64,000 bases of DNA from Ceratothoa steindachneri (taxonomy: Eukaryota > Arthropoda > Malacostraca > Isopoda > Cymothoidae). Below the pieces are notes generated by a model. It had not been told where the DNA came from. It ran no database searches and saw only the letters and a list, made by a program, of their open reading frames with translations. This document shows, one piece after another, positions 1-12,079 of this stretch (the first letter of the stretch is position 1; each line of letters opens with the position of its first letter). The translations under genes and the position numbers were made by a program. The DNA lies in NCBI GenBank assembly GCA_963969495.1, contig OZ018325.1, forward strand, positions 202,345,223-202,409,222, written 5' to 3'.

Positions 1-1080
1 TTCATTCCAACATTGATTTGCGGGCATAAATAATAAATGAACTCAATTTTAACTATTCTTGAACATTTAATTATTCCTTTTCCATAATACGAAATTACAA
101 TTAATAACTTGAAATGGAAGTTTATTCGCAACGGGAAGGAATGGTTTCCTACATCACACTCTGTTCCATTAATCAAATACATTTAATATTCTTCTTGGAT
201 TTAATCACTAAATTATTGACTAAACCGACCATTTTCATGTAAAAAAGCTCTACAGATCAGTGAAATCATAAAGAGAGAATGCAAAAATAACACGCCTTGC
301 AGTAACAGAAAAAAGCAGTGAATAAATTGAAGCCAGAAGAATGAGCTTTTAATAATCTCGGGATATTAATTTTTCTTTGATCTTGGATCTCCCCTCTTGA
401 TTTGGAACGAGCAATAATTGGCCTACTCGCAATTTTCTCTTAGAAGGAAAGTGAGTAGACTTCTGAGTCAATGGGGAAGAGCTCTTTTATCTTTGCGAGG
501 TAATAGAAATATTCTTAGGGATATTAGTACTAAGATTTAAAAAAATGGGGGATTTGGAGATTTTCCTAGAAAGAGGTTAAGGTTTTTTAGTCTATGGAAA
601 TATACTGTGGTAAAAAAAAGAAGTGAAATAATATGTAGAATATCAAAATAAGTGGAGTACTAAGACTAAATATGAAGTTTGATAAACCAAAGTGCTATGA
701 TTTCAGTATAGTTATTTTGATAAACAAGAATGAAAAGAACAGAAACTAATATCAATTACTAAATACCTTCTAGTCCCCTTCAAGTTCAAGAGCTATTAGG
801 ATTGTGTACAAACTTTTATCCGGGGAATAAGCACAGCTATTCTTGATATTATAAGGTCTCTACGGCTCCGGAAATTCGGTTGAAAACTACACATGAAAGA
901 AAATTATTCTATACGTCGAAGCATTGAGGGTAGGACAATATGAGAATATTCAGGTCGCAATGTCACGCAATTTAAGTTCTTGGGCGTCGTCTCCCGTCTT
1001 CCTTTCCATGCAGCCTAAAACCTTGTCTTAATCCCTGCCATGTCATATCCATGGAAGGGAAAAACGCATTTCTATGTAGT
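1..1080. other. Unassigned AT-rich DNA
   Basis: AT-rich sequence with no open frame, RNA gene or repeat that I can recognise on either strand. It ends at a LINE RNase H fragment. Confidence 0.5.
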
Positions 1081-1084
1081 AACT

Positions 1085-1330
1085 CAGTCTGCGCAGAAAG
1101 CCTAGTCCCTCATCAACAATCGTTCCCAGCGACTCCTACATGTCTAGGAAGCCAAGAGAAGATAATCTTGGCATCACCTTGGCGTGCAGCAGACGTGGGG
1201 TCACGAATATTATGAACGATAAAATACTAAGAATGTTATGCCTCTAGGGCACTTAACGCACTCGGTGAGTTGCTATAGAATACACAAAGGTCTCAAGACC
1301 GAGTACGTAATCTCCCATACAAACCGATTT
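1085..1330 (-). pseudogene. LINE RNase H fragment
   Basis: The minus strand encodes broken pieces of an RNase H domain of the kind found at the 3' end of RNase-H-bearing non-LTR retrotransposons. Visible motifs are SALSALEA (about 1235-1265), matching the conserved 'SDSQSAL' segment, and FSWLPRHVGVAGND (about 1110-1165), matching the family's WxPGHxGIxGNE block. The same two blocks, more diverged, occur in the larger LINE at 5.6-6.1 kb in the same orientation, so both probably come from related families. Stops interrupt the frame and the rest of the element is not recognisable. No reverse transcriptase is attached. I infer a dead fragment. Confidence 0.6.
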
Positions 1331-2415
1331 ATTTAAACCAATCCGACCTTGCAAACAGGAGCCGAATCTAGTAAAGCACCGGCGATGTCAAACCAGAGAA
1401 ACCAGCTCAAAGAAATAGAAACATAATACCCCCCTCTCTGTAGAGACATTTCGAGCATAGACATCACTAAAAACGTTCAAATGTGGCACCTTCATGATGA
1501 TGTCTTGACTGAACCATCAGCGCCAGCGGCCAATTTTCTAAAATAAATTTTGTGCTTATCTGGTGGCTGCTAAAAGGAGTATAACACGCCATTAAAAGAA
1601 AATAAAAGATTCTAAAATTTATTTCTCTAAAATAATAATAATAATAATAAGAAGAAGAAAAGCCGTTTCCCTGTTCCTCCTTAGAGGATGAGCTTGCACT
1701 TCGCAGGCAGAGCTTCGGTCTGTGGACTACAGTGTATCTGATTTTAGAAACGGGGTTTTGGTCTAATAAAATTTAAAAGGTTTCCAGTACATAACTCCTA
1801 ATAATTTACTTTTGGTTTATTTCTTTTTTCAAATCCATGTTTATTTTCTAGGTTTGAAGGTGTTTTAAGCCTTTCTTTCAGGTCTCTGAGAAGAAGGGCC
1901 CAGAAAACTGCACTAAATCCCGCGGAAATCCACCTTATCGAAATCCGCTGATTTGGGAATATCGACAGAGAAGAGGATATATCCTATCTAGGTCGAGCTG
2001 GACTGCAATCGCCTTAAGGGATTAGCACTGATGAAAAAGTGGAGGTAATCTGACAAGCTGCCCACTCGAAGGTGTTATACCAAGAGAAAGCTACGCAATG
2101 ATGGTAATCAGCCAGGCTATCGTGAATCTCGTCCAGTGATGCTAGTCAATCCACATCTAAGTTTAGACCTAGTGATTTTTGTGAAATGTGAAGGGTATAT
2201 ATGGAACGAAGGAAGTTGCAGTCAATATCTTTAAAACAGGAAGATTGCCGATGCTTGATCGATGTGAGACAAACGTGAATGTGAATGAATAGTTTGTGCT
2301 GGATATAGTGAATGGAGCCCCAGCAGGTGTAGATCCGGGTGGTAGGAGGAAATAGGTATTGACAGTGTCCTTTTGAGTGATGAGTAGCATTGTGCAGTGG
2401 TTGGGGATGCATGCG
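1331..2415. other. Unassigned; short trinucleotide run
   Basis: No gene recognised. An (AAT)n tract running into (AAG)n lies at about 1630-1660. Minus-strand frames at 2146-2450 are low-information and probably antisense to the relic that follows. Confidence 0.45.
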
Positions 2416-2419
2416 TAAA

Positions 2420-3830
2420 CTCTATAATTATGTGGGTGAAGCTGAGATTCAAATGGGTCGCGTTGTTATAGTTGTCGTAGTATATGGAACCTGTGATGTT
2501 GGAAGAGAAACTAAGAAGGGTAGATTTGGGAATGGCTTGAGATAAGTGTTAGATGAAATTGCGAATGGGTCTCGATTGTTGGTTGTAGGAAATATGAATA
2601 GTTTTGTGCAGATAGGATCTGAAATGTGGTGTGTAAACATTCTTTCAAGGCAATGATTTGCAGGCTCTAGCAAAAGAGAAGGGCGAAATTAGAGTATGAT
2701 TGATATGTGCTTTGTAAGAGAAAAAAACATGCTGCGGGACTTATTTGATGTGGAAATGGAAGACAAATGAATATGGGACTATTCAATCAGATGATTGTAC
2801 TGAGTAAGGTTGAATTGGTTGATTAATGAATGAGAAGATGTGAAAGTTTATTGGATCAGAGAGAAAGTGAAGAGTATGCGACACTGCGTAAGAGAAAATG
2901 AAGAGAGTATAAGTGTGTATTGGAATTTTAAGGAAGTGTTAGTTGGAAGTGAAGAGGTTAGGTTTGATTCTTTCCGATCTGAAAAGAAGAATCAAACTAG
3001 TAAATGGCGAAATGCAACAAAAAAGCAAAAATAAGCCGTATATGCAATTGTTTAATGTTTATGAGAATGAAAGAGAGACCCCTCTTGAGCGCAAACCTGG
3101 CAAGTAAATGGGAATACTGAGTTGCCCACTCCTCAGGTTCCCCCATCTCAGCATCGCCAAATCGCGCCAAAGGAAAGCAGTGCAGTACATTTTGAATCGG
3201 CTTGGCTTCAGGGGTGTTGCCTGAGGTGTTTTCACATCTATTATTCACCAGACTCTATTATTCCTAAGATTATAAAACAACTAGTAGATTTTAATGATAA
3301 TGAATTTTTTCTGATAAAATGGAAATAGATTATTAAAATATAAGGCAACATTTGATGACCTTTAAATCTAAATGTACTCGTATATCTAAATTTAAATCTC
3401 CGTGTGATTTTTCCAAACCCGATATAAGAAAAAAATAATTGCGAAATTGATTATATGTTCCTGTCCATTTTAACGACACGAGTATAACCGTGGCTGAATA
3501 TTTAAAAATTACATGATAAATTGTACGGAGCCTAAGGAATTTGGAACTTGTCGGCTATTACCACTGGATGAAAGGACAGAATAAAGATGTGAAAGTAACC
3601 AAGAGAACAAAAGGCTATTGTGGAATGAAAGAAGAAAGGTCAAGAACAAGGAGAAGAATAACTGTGTGATAAACAAGGACAAGAAGGGCAGGGCACTTGT
3701 GAGCAACGAGGTCATAACTATGGAGGTGGCGAGAATACTTTGATAAGTTGTATAATTTGGGTTTGGGAGATGATGTAAATATAAATGTTTGGTGCAAATT
3801 GGGCATTGTATGGAGTTATGGAAGATATAA
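2420..3830 (+). pseudogene. Worn LINE relic: endonuclease to pre-RT linker
   Basis: Plus-strand translation in shifting frames resembles the C-terminal endonuclease and linker of a LINE. LVVGSMNSF (about 2580-2610) is like the 'VVGDMNSxVG' block. IDMCFVREKNMLRDLFDVEM (about 2700-2760) is like 'IDYVFVR...'. YGTIQSDDCT (about 2772-2800) is like 'SDHC'. A charged, helix-rich stretch follows (2840-3034). Near 3670-3720, NKDKKGRALVSNEVITMEV resembles the 'KDKNGRxLVxxEEI' segment just before RT domains. Stops are frequent and 3120-3330 does not fit. No RT motif follows. Family membership is inferred; an RTE-type or similar LINE is likeliest. Confidence 0.4.
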
Positions 3831-4590
3831 GTATACGATACTATAATGCTAAAGAGGAGATATGTGGGTGAAAGAACTGCGAGATGGCCAAAAGGTGGAA
3901 AGAGTGAGAAAAGATTAAGTAAGAGAGGCCTAGGGTGTAAGCCTAGTTTCCGGTCCTTTACCTTTCCTCTGGGGAGTTTGTGGTTCCTAAGAAGACCGCC
4001 ACGATTTCGGGGTGGGCCCAGCGGTCCCTAAGAGATAGATGATGTGTGTAGCGAGAGGTCCTATGCGGTTTGGACAATCTAAGTGTGGCTGTTCGAAGAT
4101 GTCTGGGCGTTGGTTGCATGTTGGCGTCGGGGCGAGGCTTATTCTGTGATTGCACTTGTAGAGTATAGTGGAGTGACCTGACCTGTGATGAAATGGGGTT
4201 ACTCTGTGTGTTCTGTTTAGCGATTTCTCTGATTGGTTTATTAGGGTAGAGGCTCATTTAGGATGTTGGTGGTGTTAGTGCGTTCAAGTGTCTTTGGGTG
4301 AAGGTAGTGTGAATGTGTTTGATTAATTTGAAGATTTGTGGAATGGGAGCAAGATTATCGTATAGGTGCTGGGTTTCTTTGTGGGGTTGGGTGGGGGAGT
4401 TTTGCTGTCAGTTGGAGGTTACAAAGTAGAGAGGTCAATGTTTCGCTGAAGTGAAGTATTCCAATGATGTCTAGGTATAATTCTGTTAGTAGTATTTTTT
4501 TTTCAACATGTGTGGTGCGTGCGCATCCTGTTATTGTTCTGAGTGGATTTTTCTGTGTAGTTGGAGTAGTGTGTACTTAACTTTAAGAAT
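3831..4590. other. Unassigned region before LINE 3' end
   Basis: GT-rich on the plus strand with no convincing coding sequence. A small dyad, CCTAG...CTAGG-like, sits near 3930-3947. It may include 3' flank of the minus-strand LINE that follows. Confidence 0.35.
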
Positions 4591-4599
4591 TAGGATGTA

Positions 4600-5115
4600 A
4601 CTGAAAGTGTTTTGAAGGGGCATAGAGATGTAAGAAGAATAGATGGAGATGCACTTGTGACGAGAGTAAAAGAGAGTAAGGGCAAGACCCAATTAAAGGT
4701 GAGTTGATGATGTGAATGACTGTTTGAGAGAGAGAGAGATCGCGTGCTAACCAACGAGGAAGTGGATGATTTTTGTGTATGATAGCTGTGTAGGGAGAGG
4801 GTATGTAAAGGGGCGTGCTCTAGGCTTTCTACACAGAGATAAACCCTGAGTGTACCAGATGCTACAGCACATACCACCCTATCACTATGAAGGGCCAATT
4901 TGATGCCCATGTAGCGACTGCCGCAAGGGTCATGAGTAACAGAGAACACTTTTCAGCATAATAATAGAGTGCATTAAAAACAAAAGAAATCAATTAAAAC
5001 AATAAACAAAAACAAATAAAAAGCAAAGCCAAACACGCAGAAAAGAAAATTACAAGAAGTAAAGAAGCAAGAAGAAGGCACGTTCCCGCGTCGGTAGAAG
5101 GCCCACCACCTCCTG
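4600..5115 (-). other. Probable 3' UTR of the RNase-H LINE
   Basis: T-rich on the minus strand and lying directly after the last coding traces of the LINE. A short dyad, CACCACC...GGTGCC-like, lies around 5100-5125. A 119-codon minus-strand frame at 4590-4949 shows no domain and is probably chance. No clear poly(A) or other tail marks the end. Confidence 0.35.
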
Positions 5116-5119
5116 GTGC

Positions 5120-5400
5120 CGGGGCATGTGACCCACACGAAAAAGAGTCAAATCAAATTGAGAAAGCCACCCTCCTTCACAATGTCAGATAACCACAAGT
5201 CTGGGTACACGCCATCGGCCCTAGTACAAAGAAAAAGCGGCAGTGACCCCGCTCGTCCTGATATGGGAACAGGTCATGTGTGCCAAGATCTCCCACACTA
5301 GGACACTTAAGTAGAATGCACCGAACAGTCTGGAGAACCATGCAGTCTTTGTGGTAAGGTTCGGGGGAGCCCTCCACCAAATGGCGGTGCGTCTTTCAAC
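5120..5400 (-). pseudogene. LINE ORF2 C-terminal tail
   Basis: The minus-strand frame contains YHKDCMVLQTVRCILLKCP, then DERGHCRF and LGPMACTQTCGYLTL. This resembles the Cys/His tail that follows RNase H in many LINE ORF2 proteins ('C...THILLxCP'). It follows the RNase H piece at 5.57-6.06 kb in the expected order. It ends at a stop near 5177, and stops separate it from the RNase H frame. This tail supports a full-length origin for the element. Confidence 0.5.
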
Positions 5401-5566
5401 TGTTCCTAATTCGAAGACGACAGAAAGTGACCTGAAAAGGACGTGGCATTAGGAAGTATATCCACTGGAAAAGTGGCGGCACAATGACAGGAAATGCCAT
5501 GATTCCTACCTGATAACAAGCGTGAGAAAGAGCAATACCCTAGCCTAGTCACTCAATCCTCGCAAA

Positions 5567-6063
5567 TTATTTGCCACCCCCTTCGGCGCCCTCATCTTTC
5601 GCAATCCCTACATGCCCAGGAATCCAGCACAGAATAATCACGACATCCGCCTGAATCGTGGTGTCACGGATACCAGGAACCAGTAGGGGCTGAGATTTCA
5701 ATGCCCTAAGAGAACTTAGGGTGCTTTGTGAGTCACTAAAGATCAGAATCCGGTCTCCGAACGTGCACCACGCGTTATCTCCCATCCTGATCGTTGTATA
5801 GCCACCAGCTCTGTCGTCATGATCGATGCAGTGCCTGGTAGAGCTCGGAAACCTCTAAACTGATCGGATACCTCATGGAAGCCGACCCCCTCCTGGGACT
5901 TGGAGTCATCTGTGTACTTTAGGAAGGATCCAGCGTGACATGAAGTGTGCTCCAAAGAGTTCGAATGTAATAGTCCTTGCGCTGCTAAAGCATTAGGAGC
6001 AGAAGTGTAGAGAGAAGTAGTCAAATGTGTTAGCCTCAAGGGTGGCGGTCTGGGCAGAACCAT
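5567..6063 (-). pseudogene. LINE RNase H domain
   Basis: Two overlapping minus-strand frames make one RNase H domain split by a frameshift. The first (5743-6063) has LKYTDDSKSQEGVGF, the 'YTDGSK' block carrying the first catalytic Asp, and IMTTELVAIQ, carrying the catalytic Glu of 'TxEL'. The second (5567-5785) has ILIFSDSQSTLSSLRAL, carrying the second Asp, and WIPGHVGIAKDEGAE, where the family has 'GNExAD'. In the family this domain removes the RNA strand after reverse transcription. The four-residue active-site layout is visible, but the frameshift and changed motifs make it non-functional. Confidence 0.75.
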
Positions 6064-6449
6064 AGACTCAACTCGTACAAGAACTACGCCGAGTTCTCGA
6101 AGGATATTTCTAGTCCTAAACCTAAAGGATCTAGGCTATGACTGACATCTCTCAGTGCGCTAAACCCCGTAGATATCGCACGCAAATGCAGTGTTAGACG
6201 TTGGAGACTGAGGGAGACCTCGTACCCGTGCGTACAAGTGCATAATGCACTGAGCACGGCGCAGAACTAGTGTCATCTTCCCATCATCGACAAGTTGTTT
6301 CTCAATGGGGGATGTGTGTAAGGCACCGGTCGCCAGACTGGGTCAATTCCAACTGCTGCGGATGCCTAAGACTCGAATTCGTTGTCAAGATTCGAACGAA
6401 CAAAGGATTGGTATAAAAGTAAAGAAATAACTATAATACTACTCCAAGT

Positions 6450-7600
6450 TCTGTATGTCACAGAACGAATGATTTCCATGGTGCAAGTAGAAGTGACCCT
6501 AATGTTGCGAATATGGGCATCAAAGTGAGGCATCGGCTAAACATAAGATCAAGGATATTGTGGTAATCCACCACTTCCTGGTGAACTCCGTTTAGGAAAA
6601 GTCCGAGTCTGGGTGGAACCGTTGATGGAAAGTGGAAGTGCATCAACTTAGTCTTTGCCACGGAAAAGCCAAACCTGTACACTTTTGTATAGAGAGAGAT
6701 GTGATTCAATTGCCTCTTGGATTCAACTGTCCAGTTTTGTAATCATGGACGCACTAAAAGAGCGTAACGAGAACCACTTCTAGCATCATTGGGGAGATAC
6801 CGTTGATGTTCAGAGCTAAAGCTGTGACACTAAGTAAACCTCACTGCGTGATCCTCTATTCCTGCCTAAATGGGCTGGAGAGACCCCCCACCCCTCCACC
6901 GAATCATCTCACCCGTATGCAGCTTTGAGGAACTCTCAGAAATTCGTTAATTAAAATTAGGAGGCGTCCCCTCGCTCCCATCGCGTGACGGATCTACATG
7001 ATACAGTATCGCCATTCGAGATCATAGGTCTTCTCCAGATCAAGTTAACGGTGTTGCATTGCTGTCTACAAAGAAAGGTCTCGCAGATAGCTTTTTCTAG
7101 TCGACGCAGATCATCCGACGTTCATTGAAAATTGCGGAATTTGGAAGTCACAGTGTGAAAAAAAGGTGGCCTCCGCTGTCGGAAATAAGGCTACTCTGAT
7201 ATTTACGAAGTTTTCCATCAACTTGCACACCTATAAGGTTAGTGAAATTAAGCATAAGCTATCCGAGGTAGAGTATCTGTCACCGGTTTGTGAAAAGCGA
7301 GCACAGTATACATTAGCCAGGAGTCTGGGAGGATGCCCTCTCTTCAGATCCGTTTCAACAAATCTAGTAGAAATGCCACGAGACATCGTTCGAACCATAG
7401 ACGCCGTCCGCGTATGAATTCAGAACTAAACGCAACTCACTCGATGTCAACTTGTCGTTAAATGGTTCTCCGCCTCTGGAGTTAAAGCATCTCGGGTAGA
7501 GAATGTGGAAAAAGCTGTCGCAAAAGACCGTCACGGAAGCGGAATCACTGATAACGGCCCTATTCTCCTGTAGAACTAAAGGGAGTTCCTGCAAGAACCT
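6450..7600 (-). pseudogene. LINE reverse transcriptase, fragmented
   Basis: Minus-strand pieces follow RT order. FNDKLTSSELRLVLNSYADG (7364-7594) matches the 'FTxxELxxAL' pre-RT segment. DLEKTYDLEWRY (about 7015-7050) is motif A, where the catalytic Asp precedes 'KAYD'. ALNINGISP (about 6800-6825) is the segment before the YxDD box. GFSVAKTKLMHFHF with PRLGLFLNG (6458-6709) matches 'FSxxKTxxMxF' and the later 'L.G' block. The YxDD box cannot be read, and stops occur throughout. Between the endonuclease at 7.6-8.5 kb and the RNase H at 5.6-6.1 kb, this is the polymerase part of ORF2. Confidence 0.7.
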
Positions 7601-7619
7601 GCTCAGACTTCTATTGTCT

Positions 7620-8550
7620 TACTTATAGGGATATTCCCGCTTAGTGAATACACGTATGGCCGCCAGGAAAAGCAGCGAGCGTGCTTCAAACATAACGGAA
7701 CCTAGCTTTAGCTCACGGAAATTCACCGATAGTGAAATCGCTTAGGCGTCGCTTATAGCGTATGTAGGAATATCGCTTCTGTCCGAGGGCCGCCTCACAC
7801 TCAGTTGATTAGCAAGAAAGCGAATGGCGTGCAAAACAATCAGATGTTCTATGAATAGGAGTTAGGACCACGCTAATGAGGTTGCTGGCAAATTAGGCAA
7901 TGGCTTCATCCACCGACCTTAACTCCTTGAATGGGTTAGAGAAATCACTGATTTCCTAAGCTGCGGATCAGCGTGCCAGCTTCGGATCCAAGAACCAACA
8001 AGGAGATTTTGCAGGTGGTAGAAGCCAATATAATGACACTTTATTGAAAAAGTGATCAATACCGTTAAGCTCATCCTCCAATTCAAAATTCATTTTGTTC
8101 ATCCACAGAGTACATGAACAGATCGAGATTGAAAAATGAAGCACTTCAAGAGCAGCAATGCTTAAACTGATCCAAGTTTAGGACACATATCTCTAGCTCA
8201 TCGATCAGCTGGGAAAAAACCTGATCCTTAGGAAGTAATCTGGTTGTCCCCTCAGAGGTGGTGCCTACCGTTCAAATTCACGAACAGGAGAAAAGGCCAA
8301 GGCAACCGTGCTACAACGCGGATAAAATCAACCGGGGAAAGTCGGCTCACAGTGAAATGTACGCAGAAATATTACCATAACTATTATGCAGGTTAGAATA
8401 AACTGCCACCCCCTAAAAGGAGGTATTTATATCAAATATAAGAACTGAGACATCAGGCCGCAGATTTTCTTGGAGTCCATGGTAATTCCATTAAAGGAAT
8501 ATAGCCTCCAGTGCTAGCTCGGAAGAGAGGCGGGTTCCCTCTTCGATCAG
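7620..8550 (-). pseudogene. LINE endonuclease and linker
   Basis: The minus strand begins with WNYHGLQENLRPDV (about 8440-8490), like the 'WNCRGL' start of LINE AP-type endonucleases. Near 8050-8160, SISICSCTLWMN then ELEDELNGIDHF matches the end of the domain ('DLSICSS...W...DLxGSDHFP') with its catalytic Asp-His. The linker reads EISDFSNPFKELRSVDEAIA (about 7900-7960) and HRTSDCFARHSLS, typical of arthropod LINE ORF2 linkers. The endonuclease nicks the target DNA that primes reverse transcription. Frameshifts separate the blocks. Confidence 0.65.
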
Positions 8551-8559
8551 AAGACCCTC

Positions 8560-9650
8560 AAAGGTATTGCATTACGCTTCCCAAAGGCAAAGGTTTGGTC
8601 GCTGTTGGCGGAACAAGGTGCTGAAGGCACCGTCGCCTTCAACGACTTATTGGGGGTAGTTGGGATCGCAATGCAATTTTTTATCTCCTTCTGCCTCAAA
8701 ATTTTGGGCAAATGGTATGGCTTATGAGGCGGTGGACATTCTTTTGGGAGGTCCTGTGTATCCAAGTCGCCTGGTACACCCTTGGGTGGTGACGCGACGC
8801 GAAATCCGAAGTTTCTTTGTTGTTGTCCTTCTTTCGAGGAGCAGCTTTGGGAACCCTCGAAGAGGGTCTCACGAGCACCTTTAGTTGTTTTGTTTCATGT
8901 GACTCTAACGACTACTCTGAGGCACGCGGCTGTTTCGCCTTACGGGAAACTGCATCCGGGGAAATGGTGGGGGGCTAGTTTTTTGCCGAAGTTTGGTGTG
9001 ATCTTTTTCTGCCTCAGCATTTTTAAGCAAGCGCCCGAGGAAGGGAGGAGCAAACTCGCAGAACGTTCTGAATGAGCACTGAAGCGACTGCGCTCGTAGG
9101 CTTGTATAGGCCAGGATAAGAGGCTGCCTTTTTAAGAATTCAGGCATAAGGCGTCTCAGTTAGCACTACACGCGAGAATACCAAGTTCTTACCTTCGCGA
9201 AAAGAGAGTCGTTGCGCAGCCTGAACGGCCAAGATCTCCTTCTACAGGAGATACGCGCTACATCGCTTCGATGAAGCAGGGTGCCGCGCTCCGCAATTGA
9301 TACACATGCTCAAAGACGATACAGAGCCGGGCTCACAATGCCCAACAACATTTAACAGAGTAGCCAGAGCCGTATTTGAGGACGGGGAGTGAAAGACGGG
9401 GCCCATGAAAGGGAAAATTGATGTAGTAGTGGAAGGGAGCATAAAAGGACCGGAGAACGCACTACTTTCCCTTAGACATAGACCCAGAGTAGAGCTTCCC
9501 TCTGTGTCGAGTCTATCCTTGCGAGCATTGAGGCTCGGAGGACGTGCTGCCTCTCCAAGTCCAAAGCAGGGTACCACCCTGCGTCGCACTGGGAACACGA
9601 TGTCAAGTTTCTCCTCCAGATTTTAGTTGGAGCAGGGGGGTTTTACCCAA
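8560..9650 (-). pseudogene. LINE ORF1 (gag-like) with CCHC zinc knuckle
   Basis: The minus strand at 9242-9598 encodes CINCGARHPASSKRC, a CX2CX4HX6C knuckle. It is preceded by GHCEPGS, the remains of a second knuckle, and followed by EEILAVQAAQRLSFREGKN, the helical segment that follows the knuckles in many LINE ORF1 proteins. ORF1 proteins bind element RNA. It lies upstream of the endonuclease on the same strand. Frames break near 9240. The part toward 8.6 kb is poorly recognisable, and the N-terminus is undefined (possibly to about 9790). Confidence 0.6.
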
Positions 9651-9799
9651 GATACACCATCGACCTTTTTTTACAGGGCTGCGGTGATAGAGACTAGGTG
9701 ACTTACTAGAGAAAGACAGAAAGTATATGTTAGTGGAAGAAGGAGAAGACGATAAGCTGTGGCCGGACGGGGCGCTGAGTCTTGTCAGCACGGTGGCCA

Positions 9800-12078
9800 G
9801 GAAACTACATCACCTTGCCCCATACAGGGAAGCAACTAAGAAGGCCAAGTAGTCTTAATGGCGTTGATGTACGCCGACCCCTCATTGTAGGAATCTAAGG
9901 AAGATGACATTTATGGATAAGGAATCAGGAGGCGAATGAAAAGATAAATGGAAATGAAATTAAAATAGAAAGAAATATAATCGAATGAGGAAATAAAATA
10001 ATTAACGGAAATGAAATAAAAAGAAAGAAAAAATAAAAACCTGAATCAGATTGGCTCCTCTCTGCTTGAGTTTGCGGGAAACAAAAGTATGGTATAGAAG
10101 AGTGCACTGGTTGGGAATTGCTTTAGAATCCATTCAGACTTTCAGAAAAAAACGCAATTTTAGGACACTATTCTTTTAATTATTGAGCAGAGAAAATAAA
10201 ATTGTATAATCCAATAACGGATGGCTGCTATCCATGCCCGAGAGAGCAGGAAGAGACTAAAAGAAAATAACCAAAGATAGGCCATTTGTTTTGTCAGCTC
10301 ACTGAGTACACATGTGTGTGAATAAGAAATGCTGAGGTAGGGTTGGCTTTAAATTATGTTTATATGAAAACTGAGTTTGTTCTCATGGTTACTGATCTCT
10401 TGTTTATACGAAAACTGAGTTTATTCTCATGATTAATGATCTCTTCAGATGCCAAATACTCTTTGAAAATAAAATTGACACATTCTAAGGTACCGTTTTT
10501 GTTTCATAAATATGACGTCCTAAAACCTAAAAAAATTTATTGTTAGTTACCTGTTTTCTATCTTATTGCAATAATACTTATAAATTCTCATTATGCAATC
10601 GTTGATGAGAGTAAATCTGTAGCGACACCCGAATTGAAAAGTGAAGTAGGCTCAACAAGGAACCTCACACATAAACACCCTGTTGGACCTATGAAATCTT
10701 GAAATTGACACACATATTAACTACTGAAATAATATGCCATGTAGTAGCAATGAACTAATGTAGAATAAAGCGAAATACTTCTGTATATAATGTTAAATCA
10801 CAATTGTACATGTATTAAGAAAGATTTGAGTGTAAGAAGGCAAGCGAATAGTTGGAGTTTCTCCCACTAATGCACAAACATACAAACGTGAGGAAACAGC
10901 TGCGAGCCGAAAGGTCTCAATACAAGATAATGAGGCAGCCATAACGGAGTTGGGTTTTACCAGCTAAATTTGACAGCTATATTTGACGTGAACCCTCGAA
11001 ACGACAAAATCAACTTTGCTATCACTTTGCTATCGATGCCAGCTCGGATGCGACCAAATGTGTTTACATTGAAACACATACATCCTTTGACTCCGCCCAG
11101 CAGTCTTAACAAAGGAACAAACGAACATACTTTGACCTGTGAAGCTCCACCTCGCGCTCGGATTAAATATGGTTAAGTCACGCGCCCTTAATGAAGGATC
11201 GTATAAATAAGACAGACAGAGAATTCCCAGCAGGAGTAACATCCCTATTATTAGTAGGATGCATTCATCCCTCTTTATTCTGGATTCACATTAATCTTAT
11301 TTGCATCAGCCGTCCTTAGCTCCAACTATAAAAATAAAGAGAAACTTACAACAAAGCCGCGTAAGACCGACTATATTGCTTGTTCCAACTAAGGTAGACC
11401 TAAATCAAGAATAAAGCCTACAAATCACAATTTTACCTTCGAGTCCTTCCTTTAACCCTATGATAACAAAGGTACTTTTCGAACTTAACCTATAAACAGA
11501 TTCCACGTAAGAACTTTGGGAGTCAGAGCAAACTTGACGGAGAGACCTCAAACGTCTTCGTCCGAAAACCCTTTACGGGTAACCTAGGCTCACAGCCAAG
11601 TTATTCCTCCTCTAAACTGGTACTCACCTGGCATCTCATAAACTAAGCGACCAATTATAAACTTAGTCACCACTATAAACTGGTAACCGTCCACAAATCT
11701 GTAGTTGTGCCCTTCATAAGATAATGGTTGTTCCTTTAGTTGTTATCCTTATATTTTAAAAATGATATATGGTATATTTATGATATATATACTTGTGTAA
11801 GTTAGTGCCTGCCTACAGTATGTGTGTATACGTCCGTGTGTTCCTGTGCGCGTTTTTTACAGTTTTTCTAAGGAAACAGCTGACAAAAAATGATTTTATA
11901 GTAGTCCTATTATTTTGACTATGACAAATATTGAAGCTAATGAATATGATGCGAGTGTGTGTGTGTGCGTACACAAGGATGTTTGTGTGCAATGAGAGCC
12001 TTTCAGAGGGATTTTTATAAAGTTTAGCATTTTGCTACTGATTGCATGCTTTCAGGAATTATGTAATTTAATTTCCTT
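9800..12078. other. Unassigned AT-rich spacer
   Basis: No gene or element recognised. It contains the tandem duplication at 10357-10445 and an interrupted TG-rich stretch near 11815-11990. The sequence TTAACCCTA at about 11451 could be a worn left end of the piggyBac that follows, but only the first few bases match its right end. Confidence 0.4.
10357..10445. repeat. 44-bp tandem duplication
   Basis: Two adjacent copies of a 44-bp unit beginning GTTTATA and ending in ATCTCTT differ at only a few positions. It is a local duplication with no coding content. Confidence 0.85.
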
Positions 12079-12079
12079 T

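Larger units (their letters stand above)
4600..9650 (-). mobile_element. Near-complete RNase-H LINE (I/LOA-like), inactivated
   Basis: On the minus strand, reading from 9.65 kb down to 4.6 kb, the parts follow the order ORF1 with zinc knuckles, endonuclease, reverse transcriptase, RNase H, a tail region and a 3' UTR. That is the order of RNase-H-bearing non-LTR retrotransposons (I, LOA and related clades). About 5 kb matches the usual size of these elements. Every domain is broken by stops and frameshifts, so it cannot move by itself. The 5' limit is unclear (ORF1-like sequence may extend to about 9790). The 3' end is set loosely near 4600. Clade placement is inference from domain content. 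Confidence 0.75.

Noticed and set aside
4590..4949. 119-codon minus-strand frame
   Set aside because: Lies in the probable 3' UTR of the RNase-H LINE and has no recognisable motif.
11451..11475. TTAACCC as the left end of piggyBac 1
   Set aside because: Only the first few bases match the right terminus, so it was not called.
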